Source: Paragemmobacter ruber (GTDB lineage Bacteria > Pseudomonadota > Alphaproteobacteria > Rhodobacterales > Rhodobacteraceae). From it: a stretch of 64,000 nt of DNA. Both the position numbers and the translations under genes were made by a program. Of this stretch, positions 36,316 to 45,914 are shown one piece after another; the first letter of the stretch is position 1; the number at the start of each line of letters is the position of its first letter. Location: assembly GCF_009908315.1 (NCBI RefSeq), contig NZ_JAAATW010000002.1:124001-188000 (forward strand). The letters are read 5' to 3'. The notes beneath the pieces were generated by a model that did not search any database, was not told the DNA's origin, and saw only the letters and a program-made list of their open reading frames with translations.

Positions 36316-36416
36316 ACCCCCCCCTGCCTATTCCCCCCCTGCCTATTCCCCGTTGTGAAAATATCCTCGGGGGGTGAGGAGCGTCAGCGACGAGGGGGGC
36401 AGACGGCCCCCCTTTC
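36316..36416 (-). repeat. Composite intergenic repeat, copy 4, plus a short tandem repeat
   Basis: Read on the minus strand, 36416 to 36349 gives GGGGGGCCGTCTGCCCCCC, a GTCGCTGACGCT spacer, then CCCCCCGAGGATATTTTCACAACGGGG. Beside it at about 36316-36351 are two copies of CCCCCTGCCTATTCC. The element lies about 55 bases before the trpB start. Confidence 0.65.
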
Positions 36417-36470
36417 CCCGGCGCGCCAAGGACGCTACATCACATGTCAATAAAACGGGGAGTGCGGGGC

Positions 36471-37703
<1,233 letters not shown>

Positions 37704-37754
37704 CAGCGGGGGCCGATTCGGCCCGGCGCGCGCCGTGACATGACAGACGCAGAA

Positions 37755-37787
37755 GGCCCCCGTTGCGCAAGCAGCGGGGGCTTTGTT
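37755..37787 (+). terminator. Rho-independent terminator of trpB
   Basis: GCCCCCGTTGC pairs with GCAGCGGGGGC around GCAA (11 bp with one G-U), followed by TTTGTTTT. Confidence 0.85.
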
Positions 37788-38077
37788 TTGCCGTGGAAAG
37801 GTCACGATTAATAAATCGTTCTATTTCAATGGTTTGCGCATAAACTTGGGTTTATCCGGGGTTATGCGGCGGTCCGGGCTGCGCCTAAACCTGCGGGCAA
37901 TTCCGCCACAGCACGCGGCATGCAAGACACAGGCTGTCGAGAGGCGGGTTCTTTGGGCTGCGAGGCGCTGCGGAACTTTCGCCATGAAAATGACGGGTTC
38001 TGGCCTTGCCGGATCCTGTTTCGTGAAAGATTAATTAACAACCGCGAGTCTGCGGTTTGCCCTAGAGGGGGTAAGGA
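37788..38077. other. AT-richer gap before the PepSY gene
   Basis: This stretch is clearly less GC-rich than its flanks. It contains ATAAAC-TTGG-GTTTAT and ACCGC-GAGTCT-GCGGT hairpins, and GATTAATTAACA about 40 bases before the next ATG, a possible -10 region. A short open frame here has no credible protein features. A small RNA is possible but unsupported. Confidence 0.4.
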
Positions 38078-38569
38078 ATGATGGGACGCAAGGTCATGGG
38101 GGCGCTGGTTGCCGGCGCGATGGGGGCGACACCGGCCTTGGCCGACGGTTTTTCCGCAGGCATCGTGGAGCAGTTGCAGGCCGAGGGGTTCAAGACCATC
38201 TCGCGCGAGCGCACCTGGCTTGGCCGGACGCGCATCACGGCGGAGGGGGAGCTTGGGCATCGCGAGATCGTCATCAATCCCAACAATGGCGAGATCCTGC
38301 GTGATCTGTTCGTGGAGGCCAACAACGAGACGGAGGGCGCGACGGCCAGCCTTGGCGATGGCGGGACGACGAGCAGCTTTGGCAAGACGGACGATCTGGG
38401 CGAGGATGCGGCAAGTCTGCGCGACAAGTTCACCGACAAGGACTGGGCGGATAACGACTGGGGCGACCGGGGCGATGTCGGCTGGGGGGGCGGCGACGAC
38501 AAGGGTGGTGAAGGCGGCGGTGAAGGCGGCGAAGGCGGGGATGGTGGCGCGGGCGGCAAGGACAATTGA
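38078..38569 (+). CDS. PepSY-like secreted protein with Gly/Asp-rich tail
   Basis: 163 aa from the ATG at 38078 (a second ATG follows at once), behind GGGGTAAGGA. The signal peptide ends ALA-DG near residue 22. A PepSY-like domain of about 55 residues follows: GIVEQLQAEGFKTISRERTW, then LGRTRITAEGELGHREIVIN and GEILRDLFVEA. The last 60 residues are low complexity, rich in Gly, Asp and Glu. It is paralogous to the protein at 52410. The next gene encodes a membrane LuxR-type regulator, suggesting a sensor-partner pair. Confidence 0.8.
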   Translation: MMGRKVMGALVAGAMGATPALADGFSAGIVEQLQAEGFKTISRERTWLGRTRITAEGELGHREIVINPNNGEILRDLFVEANNETEGATASLGDGGTTSSFGKTDDLGEDAASLRDKFTDKDWADNDWGDRGDVGWGGGDDKGGEGGGEGGEGGDGGAGGKDN

Positions 38570-38587
38570 TCCCGCCCGCCTTGGCGG

Positions 38588-39115
38588 GTGGCCGGTGGCG
38601 TGACGCGGAAGTGGGTCATCGGTGGCGTGCTGCTGGTTCAGGCACTGGCTGCCATTTTCTTTGTCTTTGACATTCTGGCGTCGATCCTCGGGATCTACAC
38701 CCCCCCGGTGCCGTGGGAGATCCGCGAGCTGATGGAGGTGGGGGCGGCGCTTGGCCTTGTGCTGGGCTTCTTCCTCGGGGCGGCGATGCTGCGGCGGATC
38801 ATCCGGGAACGGAACACCGCGCAGGAGCGGTTGCGGCGCGCGTCTGGCGCCTTCATGGATCTGCTGGAAGAGCGGTTTGCGGAATGGGCGCTGACCCCGG
38901 CGGAGCGGGATGTGGCGCTGTTCGCGATCAAAGGGATGTCCACATCCGAGATTGCGGCGCTGCGGGCCACGTCGGAGGGGACCGTGAAGGCGCAGACCAA
39001 TGCGATCTATCGCAAGGCGGGGGTGAGCGGGCGGCCGCAGCTGCTGTCGTTGTTCATCGACGATCTGATGCGGGACGATGTGACCGATCAGGTGCGCCCG
39101 AAATCGGCGGCCTGA
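38588..39115 (+). CDS. Membrane-anchored LuxR-family regulator
   Basis: About 175 aa from a GTG at 38588; a GTG at 38600 is also possible. Two N-terminal helices (KWVIGGVLLVQALAAIFFVFDIL and MEVGAALGLVLGFFLGAAML) are followed by a basic linker and a C-terminal LuxR-type helix-turn-helix: WALTPAERDVALFAIKGMST, then SEIAALRATSEGTVKAQTNA and YRKAGVSGRPQLLSLFIDDL. There is no receiver domain. It probably regulates transcription from the membrane. It follows the PepSY gene by 18 bases, so a joint envelope-signalling role is likely but inferred. Confidence 0.82.
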   Translation: MAGGVTRKWVIGGVLLVQALAAIFFVFDILASILGIYTPPVPWEIRELMEVGAALGLVLGFFLGAAMLRRIIRERNTAQERLRRASGAFMDLLEERFAEWALTPAERDVALFAIKGMSTSEIAALRATSEGTVKAQTNAIYRKAGVSGRPQLLSLFIDDLMRDDVTDQVRPKSAA

Positions 39116-39127
39116 GCCGGGCGCGGG

Positions 39128-39508
39128 TCAACCAGCGGGCAGATCGACGGCGTATTCCTTCAGAATGGACAGGGGCACGATGTCGAGCGTGCGGATATGC
39201 GTGGCGGCAAGGCGGACGCGGGGGGCGGCGCCTTCTTCATGCGCCTGATAGAAGCGGGCGGCGCAGAGGCACCAGTGATCGCCGGGCTTGAGCCCCGCAA
39301 AGCCGTATTCGGGGCGCGGGGTGGACAGGTCGTTGCCGAGATATTTCGACAGGGCGAGGAATTCCGCCGTCATTTCGGCGCAGACGGTGTGGACGCCGGT
39401 ATCCATCGGGCCGGTGTCGCAGCAGCCGTTGCGGAAGAAGCCCGTGAGGGGCGCGGTGGAGCAGGTCTCCAGCGGTTGGCCGAGGACGTTGAGCGAGGGT
39501 TCTTGCAT
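39128..39508 (-). CDS. DUF2237 family protein
   Basis: 126 aa from the ATG at 39508 (MQEPSLNVLGQPLETCSTAP). Family marks: PLTGFFRNGCCDTGPMDTGVHTVCAEMT with a CC pair and a third Cys, FLALSKYLGNDLSTPRPEYGFAGLKPGDHWCLCAARF, and RTLDIVPLSILKEYAVDL. The conserved cysteines suggest metal or redox chemistry, but the family role is unknown. It converges on the LuxR gene and diverges from the DUF2339 gene. Confidence 0.87.
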   Translation of the reverse strand: MQEPSLNVLGQPLETCSTAPLTGFFRNGCCDTGPMDTGVHTVCAEMTAEFLALSKYLGNDLSTPRPEYGFAGLKPGDHWCLCAARFYQAHEEGAAPRVRLAATHIRTLDIVPLSILKEYAVDLPAG

Positions 39509-39657
39509 GCGCGGTCTCCGGTCTGCGGCGGCTGGGGTGCAGGGTAGCGTCATGGGGGCCGATGTCGAGGGCGGGCCGTCCCATGCGCGGCGATTTGCAG
39601 CGCGGGGGGGATGGGGTAAGGTCGCGGCATTTGACGGGCTGTTGCAGGGGACGGGCA

Positions 39658-42411
39658 TTGGAAGCGGTCATACTGGGTTTGCTTGCGGTTCTGGCCATTC
39701 CGGTGGGTCTGATCGTGCTTTGGGTGCGCGTGTCGGGGATGCGTCGCGAGATCGCGGCGCTGACGCTGCGGCTGACCGATGCCGAGCGGCGGTTGGCGCA
39801 GGGCGGGGCGCCCGGGGGCGCGCGGGCCGGGGTGGCAGTGGCGGCGCTGGTGGACGAGGTGGGGCCGTGGCGTGTGGCCGAAACGGTGGTCGCGGAGGCG
39901 AACCCGCCAGACGCCGCACCCGTGGCGGAGGTGGCGGAAGCGCCTAACCCGGCCCCTACCGCCGCTGTCGCGCCGACCGAGGCGCCAGAAGCGGCGCGCA
40001 GGCCCGCGCCGCCCCTGCCGCCCGCGCCGCGCGGGCCGGGGGTGATCGAGCGTTTCGGGTCGTGGCTGGTGGCGAACTGGGTCTATGCCGTATCGGGCGT
40101 GTCGCTGGCCTTGGCCGGTGTGTTTCTGGTGCAATACGGGATGGAGCGCGGCTTTCTGCCGCCCGCGCTGCGTGTGCTGGCGGCGATCGGGTTCGGCCTT
40201 GGGCTGATCTATGCGGGCGAGCGGGTGCGGCGGCGGTTCGGCGATGGCGAGGCGTCATCCACCGCCTATCTGCCGTCGGTCTTTTCCGGGGCGGGGCTGG
40301 TGTCGATCTTTGCCGCCGTGCTGGCGGCGCGGCAGCTTTATGATCTGATCGGGGCCGAGGTGACCTTTGCCGCGCTGGTGGCGACGGCGGCGGGCGCGGT
40401 GGTGCTGGGCTGGTTCCACGGGCCGCTGCTGGCGGCGCTGGGTCTGACCGGGGCGGTGCTGTCGCCGTTCATGGTGGGGGGCAGTTCGGACAGCGTGGAT
40501 TGGCTGCAGGGCTATTTCCTGCTGGTGGCGGCGGCCGGGCTGGCGGTGGATGCGGTGCGGCGCTGGGCCTGGGTGTCGGGGCTGGCGGTGGCCTTGGCGG
40601 CGGGGGCGGGGATGCTGCTGCTGGCGGGCGGCGGCGCGGTTGCGGCCTATCAGATGGCGGTGGCGGTGCTGGCGCTGATGTCGGTGGGCATCCCGGCGCT
40701 GCGGCTGTTTCCCGATCATGCGGGGCCCACGGTTCTGCAGGTGTCGCTGATCCTGAAGGGCGGCGGGCGGCCGATCTTTCCGGTGATGCTGGCATGGGTG
40801 GTGATGGCCGTGGCGGTGGCTGCGCTGGTGCTGTTCGAGCCGGGGGCGGGCTGGGGGCTGTTGCCCTTTGTGCTGCTGGCGGGGCTGGCTGTCGCGCTGG
40901 CGCTGTGGACCGGGGAGGCGCCGGGGTTGCAGGACCTGCCGCTGGTGCCTGCGGCGGGGTTCGTGGCGCTGGTGGCGCTGGCGCCCGAGCGGTGGAGCGA
41001 GGTGTTCCGCGCCTTTGAGGCGGCGCTGCAGCGCGCGCCCGAGACGGCGGCGCCATGGACGGTGACGTGGCTTGTGGTGCTGTCGGCGGGGGTGAGTGTC
41101 GCGCTGGCCTTTCGTGCCGGGCGGGGGGCGGTGCATCCGGTGATCCTGTCGATCGCGGGGGCGCTGGCCGCGCCGGTGACGGCGCTGGTGCTGGAGCTGA
41201 CATGGCCGGTGGCGGCGGTGATCGGGGCCTATCCTTGGGCCTTGCAGGTGATGGCGCTGGCGGCGCTTATGGTGGGGTTGGCGATGCGGTTCGCGCGGGC
41301 GGATGGCGGCGATCTGCGGCGGGCGGCGCATTTCGGCCTGTCCGCGCTGGCGCTGATCGCGCTGGCGCTGTTCCTGATCCTGTCGAAGGCGGCCTTGTCC
41401 TTCGCGCTGGCGGTGCTGGTGGCCGTGGCGGCCGGGCTGGACCGGCGGTTGCGGCTGCCCGAGATGGCGCTGGCGGTGCAGGCGGGGGTGGTGCTTCTGG
41501 GCTGGCGGATGGCGGTGGATCCGGGGCTGTTCTGGGCCTTTGATGCGCCGCTGATCGGGGCGGTGGCGGCCTATGTCGGGCCGATCCTCGGGCTTGGGGC
41601 GGCGCTGTGGCTGTTGCCGCGCGCGGGGCGAGACGGGGCGCGGGCGTTTGCGGAAAGTGGGATCGCGCTGGCCTTGGTGCTGTTGGCGGATGTGTTGCTG
41701 CTGCGCTGGATTTCCGGGGATGTGGGTTACCTGCGCGCCGATGCGCATTGGTCGATGGCGCTGGTGGCGTTGCCGTGGCTGGCGATGGCGCTGGTGCAGT
41801 TGTACCGGGTGAAGCTGGGCGGGCGGCTGGCCCTGCTGCGCTATGGGCTGGCGGGTGTGGCTGGGGTGATCTGGGGGCTGGGGATGCTGGTGGCGGTGAC
41901 GCTGATGAACCCGCTGTTCGGCTTTGACCCGGTGCGCGGGCCGTTGCTGGTGGACAGCCTGTTCGTGGCCTATGGGCTGGCGGGCCTTGTGATCCTGTTG
42001 GCGCGGCGGTTCCTGCGGCATCTGCCGCTGTGGCTGCGCCGGGGGCTGGATGGCCTTGGCGTGGCGCTGGTGGCCATCTATGCCGGGCTGGAGATCCGGC
42101 GGTTCTGGCGGGGGGATGACCTGTCGGTGCCGGGGACGAGCCAGCCGGAGCTGTACTCCTATACCATCGCGCTGCTGATCGTGGGGGCGGTCCTGCTGTG
42201 GCAGGCGATCGCGCGGTCGTCGGTGGGTCTGCGGCGGCTGGCGCTGGGCCTGATCGGGGTTACGGTGGCGAAGGTGTTTCTGGTGGATGCGGCGGGGCTG
42301 TCGGGGCTGATGCGGGTGTTTTCCTTCCTTGCGCTGGGCCTGTCGCTGGCGGGGCTGGCCTGGCTGAACCGCTGGGCGGCGCTGCGGGCAGAGGGCGGCG
42401 CGGCGAAGTGA
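39658..42411 (+). CDS. DUF2339 large polytopic membrane protein
   Basis: 917 aa from a TTG at 39658 (LEAVILGLLAVLAIP). The N-terminal helix is followed by a short coiled segment (MRREIAALTLRLTDAERRLAQ), then an Ala/Pro-rich linker (about residues 80-130) with PAPPLPPAPRGPG, then FGSWLVANWVYAVSGVSLALAGVFLVQYG. From there to the end it consists of more than twenty hydrophobic helices. This is the DUF2339 plan. The function is unknown; links to envelope stress or cell wall have been suggested. No other start has better support. Confidence 0.88.
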   Translation: MEAVILGLLAVLAIPVGLIVLWVRVSGMRREIAALTLRLTDAERRLAQGGAPGGARAGVAVAALVDEVGPWRVAETVVAEANPPDAAPVAEVAEAPNPAPTAAVAPTEAPEAARRPAPPLPPAPRGPGVIERFGSWLVANWVYAVSGVSLALAGVFLVQYGMERGFLPPALRVLAAIGFGLGLIYAGERVRRRFGDGEASSTAYLPSVFSGAGLVSIFAAVLAARQLYDLIGAEVTFAALVATAAGAVVLGWFHGPLLAALGLTGAVLSPFMVGGSSDSVDWLQGYFLLVAAAGLAVDAVRRWAWVSGLAVALAAGAGMLLLAGGGAVAAYQMAVAVLALMSVGIPALRLFPDHAGPTVLQVSLILKGGGRPIFPVMLAWVVMAVAVAALVLFEPGAGWGLLPFVLLAGLAVALALWTGEAPGLQDLPLVPAAGFVALVALAPERWSEVFRAFEAALQRAPETAAPWTVTWLVVLSAGVSVALAFRAGRGAVHPVILSIAGALAAPVTALVLELTWPVAAVIGAYPWALQVMALAALMVGLAMRFARADGGDLRRAAHFGLSALALIALALFLILSKAALSFALAVLVAVAAGLDRRLRLPEMALAVQAGVVLLGWRMAVDPGLFWAFDAPLIGAVAAYVGPILGLGAALWLLPRAGRDGARAFAESGIALALVLLADVLLLRWISGDVGYLRADAHWSMALVALPWLAMALVQLYRVKLGGRLALLRYGLAGVAGVIWGLGMLVAVTLMNPLFGFDPVRGPLLVDSLFVAYGLAGLVILLARRFLRHLPLWLRRGLDGLGVALVAIYAGLEIRRFWRGDDLSVPGTSQPELYSYTIALLIVGAVLLWQAIARSSVGLRRLALGLIGVTVAKVFLVDAAGLSGLMRVFSFLALGLSLAGLAWLNRWAALRAEGGAAK

Positions 42412-42595
42412 TCGGGCGCACTGGACCGCATGGCGGCGCGCGTCTATAACGCGCGCCATGATGCAGATATTCGCGATAGTTGCCCGAATTAGCGGCCCGG
42501 CGCGCTGAGAAAGCCGCCGGGAGACCCCGCCTGTCGCCTGCGGCACCGTAACGGATGCCGCCGCCCTGCCCGAATGATCGCAAGGACAGCCGCCC
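42412..42595 (+). promoter_or_regulatory. ileS upstream region with two candidate promoters
   Basis: TATAAC at 42445-42450 lies inside a GGCGCGCG...CGCGCGCC inverted repeat. Closer to the gene, GTAACG (42548-42553), 17 bp, CGAATG (42571-42576) repeats exactly the two hexamers of the bufA SigF-like promoter, with the spacer one base longer. Neither is proven. Confidence 0.35.
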
Positions 42596-45529
42596 ATGTG
42601 CGCCGAGACCACCGCCACGCCCGATTACCGTTCCACCGTCTTTTTGCCGGAAACCGAATTTCCCATGCGCGCGGGCTTGCCGCAGCGGGAACCCGAATGG
42701 CTGGCGCGGTGGGCGCGGATCGGGGTCTATGACCGGCTGCGCGAGAAGGCTGCGGCGGCGAAGGGCACGCGGGCGCCGTTTGTGCTGCATGACGGCCCGC
42801 CCTATGCCAACGGGCATCTGCATATCGGCCACGCGCTGAACAAGGTGCTGAAGGATATGGTCGTGCGGTCGCAGCAGATGATGGGCCGCGACGCGCGCTA
42901 TGTGCCGGGCTGGGATTGCCATGGTCTGCCCATCGAATGGAAGATCGAAGAGCAGTATCGCGCCAAGGGATTGAACAAGGATGACGTCGATGTGGTGGCC
43001 TTCCGGCAGGAGTGCCGGAAGTTCGCCGAAGGCTGGATTGATGTGCAGCGCGAGGAGTTCAAGCGGCTGGGGATCACCGGCAACTGGGCCGATCCCTATC
43101 TGACGATGGATTACCACGCCGAGGCCGTGATCGCGGATGAGTTCATGCGCTTTGTGATGAACGGGTCGCTTTATCAGGGGTCGAAGCCCGTGATGTGGTC
43201 GCCGGTGGAGAAGACGGCGCTGGCGGAAGCGGAGGTGGAGTATCACGATCATACCAGCCACACGATCTGGGTGCGGTTCCCGGTTGTGGCGGCGGCGGAT
43301 GCGACCTTCACCAAGACGCGGACGGATGTGGTGATCTGGACCACCACGCCTTGGACCATCCCGCAGAACCGAGCGATCAGCTTTGGCCCCGGGATCGGCT
43401 ACGGGCTTTATGAGATCATCGGGCGGCCTGAGGACAGCACGGCGACCATCGGGCAACGGGTGATCCTTGCCGACAAGCTGGCCGAGGCGACCTTTGCGCA
43501 GGCAAAGCTTGCGGGGCCGGATTTCGTGCGGCGGCTGTGCGATGTGGGGGCAGAGGATCTGGCGTCGATGGTGTGCGCCCATCCGTTCCGCGGGGTCGAG
43601 GGGGGCGCGGGCGAGTGGGATTTCGACGTGCCGATGCTGCCCGGGGATCACGTCACCGACGATGCCGGGACGGGGTTTGTCCATACCGCGCCGAGCCATG
43701 GCGACGACGACTATCAGATGGGGCTGAAGTTCGGCCTGCCGATGACCTATAACGTCGAACCCGATGGCAGCTATCGCGCTGATCTCCCTTTGTTCGGCGG
43801 GCAGGCGATCCTGACGGCAGAGGGCAAGGAAGGCCCGGCGAATGTGTCGGTCATCAAGCAGCTGGCCTATTCGGGTGCGCTGTTTGCCAAGGGCAAGCTG
43901 CGCCATTCCTATCCCCATTCGTGGCGGTCGAAGGCGCCGCTCATCTTCCGCAACACGCCGCAATGGTTTGTGGCGATCGACCGGGCGCTTGAGGATGGGA
44001 TGTCCACCCATGGCGAGACGATCCGGCAGCGGGCGCTGAATTCCATCAACCAACTGGTGGAATGGACGCCCGCGACGGGGCGCAACCGGCTGCATTCGAT
44101 GATCGAGGCGCGGCCCGACTGGGTGCTGTCGCGGCAGCGCGCCTGGGGCGTGCCGCTGACCTGTTTCGTCAAGAAAGGCGCGCGGCCCGATGCGCCCGAT
44201 TTCCTGCTGCGCAACCCGGAGGTGAACGCCCGGATCAAGGCCGCGTTCGAGGCGGAAGGCGCGGATGTCTGGTATGTGGCGGGCTTCAAGGCGCGGGTTC
44301 TGGCGGGGATCGTGGACCCGGACGCCTATGATCAGGTCTTTGACGTGCTGGATGTGTGGTTTGATTCAGGGTCCACCCATGCCTTCGTCCTGCGCGACCG
44401 GGCGGATGGCGCGGCGGACGGGATTGCCGATCTGTATCTGGAGGGCACCGACCAGCATCGCGGGTGGTTCCATTCGTCGATGCTGCAGGCCTGCGGGACG
44501 AAGGGGCGCGCGCCTTACCGGGGCGTGCTGACGCATGGCTTCACGCTCGACGAGAAGGGCATGAAGATGTCCAAGTCGCTGGGCAATACGGTGGCCCCGC
44601 AGGAGGTGATCGACGAATACGGCGCCGATATCCTGCGGCTGTGGGTGGCGCAGTCGGATTACACGGTGGACCTGCGGATCGGGAAGGAGATCCTGAAGGG
44701 CGTGGCCGACAGCTATCGCCGCCTGCGCAACACGATGCGGTTCATGCTGGGCAACCTGGCCGGGTTCACCGAGGCCGAGCGGGTGGCGGTGGCCGAGATG
44801 CCGGAGCTGGAGCGCTGGGTGCTGCACCGGCTGGCGGAACTGGATGGCGAGGTGCGTGCGGGCTATGCGGCCTATGATTTCCAGGGCGTGTTCCAGAAGC
44901 TGTTCGCCTTCTGCACGACGGATCTGTCGGCGCTTTACTTCGATATCCGCAAGGATGTGCTCTATTGCGATGCGCCCGGCAGCCTGCGGCGGCGGGCGGC
45001 GCGGACGGTGCTGGACCTGATCTTCCACCGGCTGACGACATGGCTGGCGCCGATCCTCGTCTTCACGATGGAGGATGTGTGGCTGTCGCGCTTCCCGGGC
45101 GAGGGGGAGTCGGTCCATCTGCAGGATATCCCCGAGACGCCGGGCGCTTGGCTGGATGCGGCGCTGGCGGCGAAGTGGGAGCGTATCCGTGCGGCGCGCC
45201 GGGTGGTGACGGGCGCGCTGGAGGTGCAGCGTGTGGCCAAGGTGATCGGCGCCTCGCTGGAGGCGGCCCCGGTCGTGCATGTGGATGCGGCGACGGCGGC
45301 GCTGTTGCAGGGCGTCGATTTCGCGGGCGTCTGCATCACGTCGGATATCGCGGTGGTGACGGAGCCCGCGCCGGAAGGGGCCTTCACGCTGGCGGATGTG
45401 CCGGGGGTGGCGGTGGTCTTCCGGGCCGCGCCGGGCGAGAAATGCGAACGCTGCTGGCAGGTCCTGCCGGATGTGGGAACGCATGCGCATCCGGGCGTCT
45501 GCGCGCGCTGTGACGGGGCGCTCGCGTAG
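42596..45529 (+). CDS. ileS: Isoleucyl-tRNA synthetase
   Basis: 977 aa from the ATG at 42596, with AAGGAC ten bases upstream. Class I marks: HIGH-type PYANGHLHIGHALNK near residue 70, PGWDCHGLPIEWKIEEQY, an editing domain (TTTPWTIPQNRAISFGPG, GTGFVHTAPSHGDDDYQMG), GTDQHRGWFHSSMLQA and the KMSKS loop GMKMSKSLGNTVAP. The C-terminal zinc finger CERCWQVLP...CARCDGALA is intact. The stop codon lies inside a 30-base palindrome. Confidence 0.97.
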   Translation: MCAETTATPDYRSTVFLPETEFPMRAGLPQREPEWLARWARIGVYDRLREKAAAAKGTRAPFVLHDGPPYANGHLHIGHALNKVLKDMVVRSQQMMGRDARYVPGWDCHGLPIEWKIEEQYRAKGLNKDDVDVVAFRQECRKFAEGWIDVQREEFKRLGITGNWADPYLTMDYHAEAVIADEFMRFVMNGSLYQGSKPVMWSPVEKTALAEAEVEYHDHTSHTIWVRFPVVAAADATFTKTRTDVVIWTTTPWTIPQNRAISFGPGIGYGLYEIIGRPEDSTATIGQRVILADKLAEATFAQAKLAGPDFVRRLCDVGAEDLASMVCAHPFRGVEGGAGEWDFDVPMLPGDHVTDDAGTGFVHTAPSHGDDDYQMGLKFGLPMTYNVEPDGSYRADLPLFGGQAILTAEGKEGPANVSVIKQLAYSGALFAKGKLRHSYPHSWRSKAPLIFRNTPQWFVAIDRALEDGMSTHGETIRQRALNSINQLVEWTPATGRNRLHSMIEARPDWVLSRQRAWGVPLTCFVKKGARPDAPDFLLRNPEVNARIKAAFEAEGADVWYVAGFKARVLAGIVDPDAYDQVFDVLDVWFDSGSTHAFVLRDRADGAADGIADLYLEGTDQHRGWFHSSMLQACGTKGRAPYRGVLTHGFTLDEKGMKMSKSLGNTVAPQEVIDEYGADILRLWVAQSDYTVDLRIGKEILKGVADSYRRLRNTMRFMLGNLAGFTEAERVAVAEMPELERWVLHRLAELDGEVRAGYAAYDFQGVFQKLFAFCTTDLSALYFDIRKDVLYCDAPGSLRRRAARTVLDLIFHRLTTWLAPILVFTMEDVWLSRFPGEGESVHLQDIPETPGAWLDAALAAKWERIRAARRVVTGALEVQRVAKVIGASLEAAPVVHVDAATAALLQGVDFAGVCITSDIAVVTEPAPEGAFTLADVPGVAVVFRAAPGEKCERCWQVLPDVGTHAHPGVCARCDGALA

Positions 45530-45554
45530 GATGGGCAATACTGCCCATCCTACG
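45525..45554. repeat. Perfect 13-bp palindrome over the ileS stop and DUF3253 start
   Basis: 45525-45537 (CGTAGGATGGGCA) pairs exactly with 45542-45554 around ATAC. The ileS TAG (45527-45529) and the next gene's ATG (45531-45533) both lie in the left arm. The GTAGGATGGGCA core resembles short mobile palindromes seen in many genomes. Confidence 0.8.
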
Positions 45555-45794
45555 GATGCGGCAATTGCGGCGGTCCTGACGGACCTTGCGCTGCGGCGGG
45601 GCCGGGGCAAAAGCTTTTGCCCGTCGGAGGCGGCCAAGGCGCTGGCCGCGGATTGGCGGCCCCTCATGGGCGAGGTGCGGCGCGTGGCGGCGGGGCATCC
45701 GGATGTGGTGGCCACGCAGAATGGCGTGCCGGTGGACCCGGTGGCGGCACGGGGGCCGATCCGGTTGACGCTGCGGGACAGTCCGGCGCAGTGA
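45531..45794 (+). CDS. DUF3253 family protein
   Basis: 87 aa. The ATG at 45531 is the only start that keeps the family N terminus (AAIAAVLTDLALRRGRGKSFCPSEAAKALA), so the first seven codons or so are supplied by the palindrome. The rest is WRPLMGEVRRVAAGHPDVVATQNGVPVDP and a short basic tail, a winged-helix-like DUF3253 domain. It follows ileS by one base. Translation may be damped by the hairpin. The function is unknown. Confidence 0.78.
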   Translation: MGNTAHPTDAAIAAVLTDLALRRGRGKSFCPSEAAKALAADWRPLMGEVRRVAAGHPDVVATQNGVPVDPVAARGPIRLTLRDSPAQ

Positions 45795-45914
45795 TCCCGG
45801 CTTAGGGCCAGATCCGTTGCGAGATAGGGCCAGATCGCGGAACGCTGCTTTGCGGCTTGCCCTCGTGCAGCCGGAGGATTAGCCGTTTCGTAACGATTTC
45901 ATGACAGGTGTCCG

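Larger units (their letters stand above)
36129..36470. other. Gap between DUF4394 and trpB
   Basis: 342 bases holding repeat copies 3 and 4 in opposite orientation and the C-rich tandem repeat. No gene, tRNA or trp leader peptide was seen. The trpB promoter is not obvious. Confidence 0.55.

Noticed and set aside
36129-36470. Possible trp leader peptide or attenuator before trpB
   Set aside because: No short frame with tandem Trp codons was seen; the hairpins belong to the composite repeat.
37783-38034. 83-codon plus-strand frame in the gap after trpB
   Set aside because: There is no ribosome-binding site and no recognisable composition. It starts in the trpB terminator tail.
40255-42618. 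787-codon minus-strand frame opposite the DUF2339 gene
   Set aside because: It is a Gln/His/Arg-rich shadow of alternating hydrophobic codons in the real gene.
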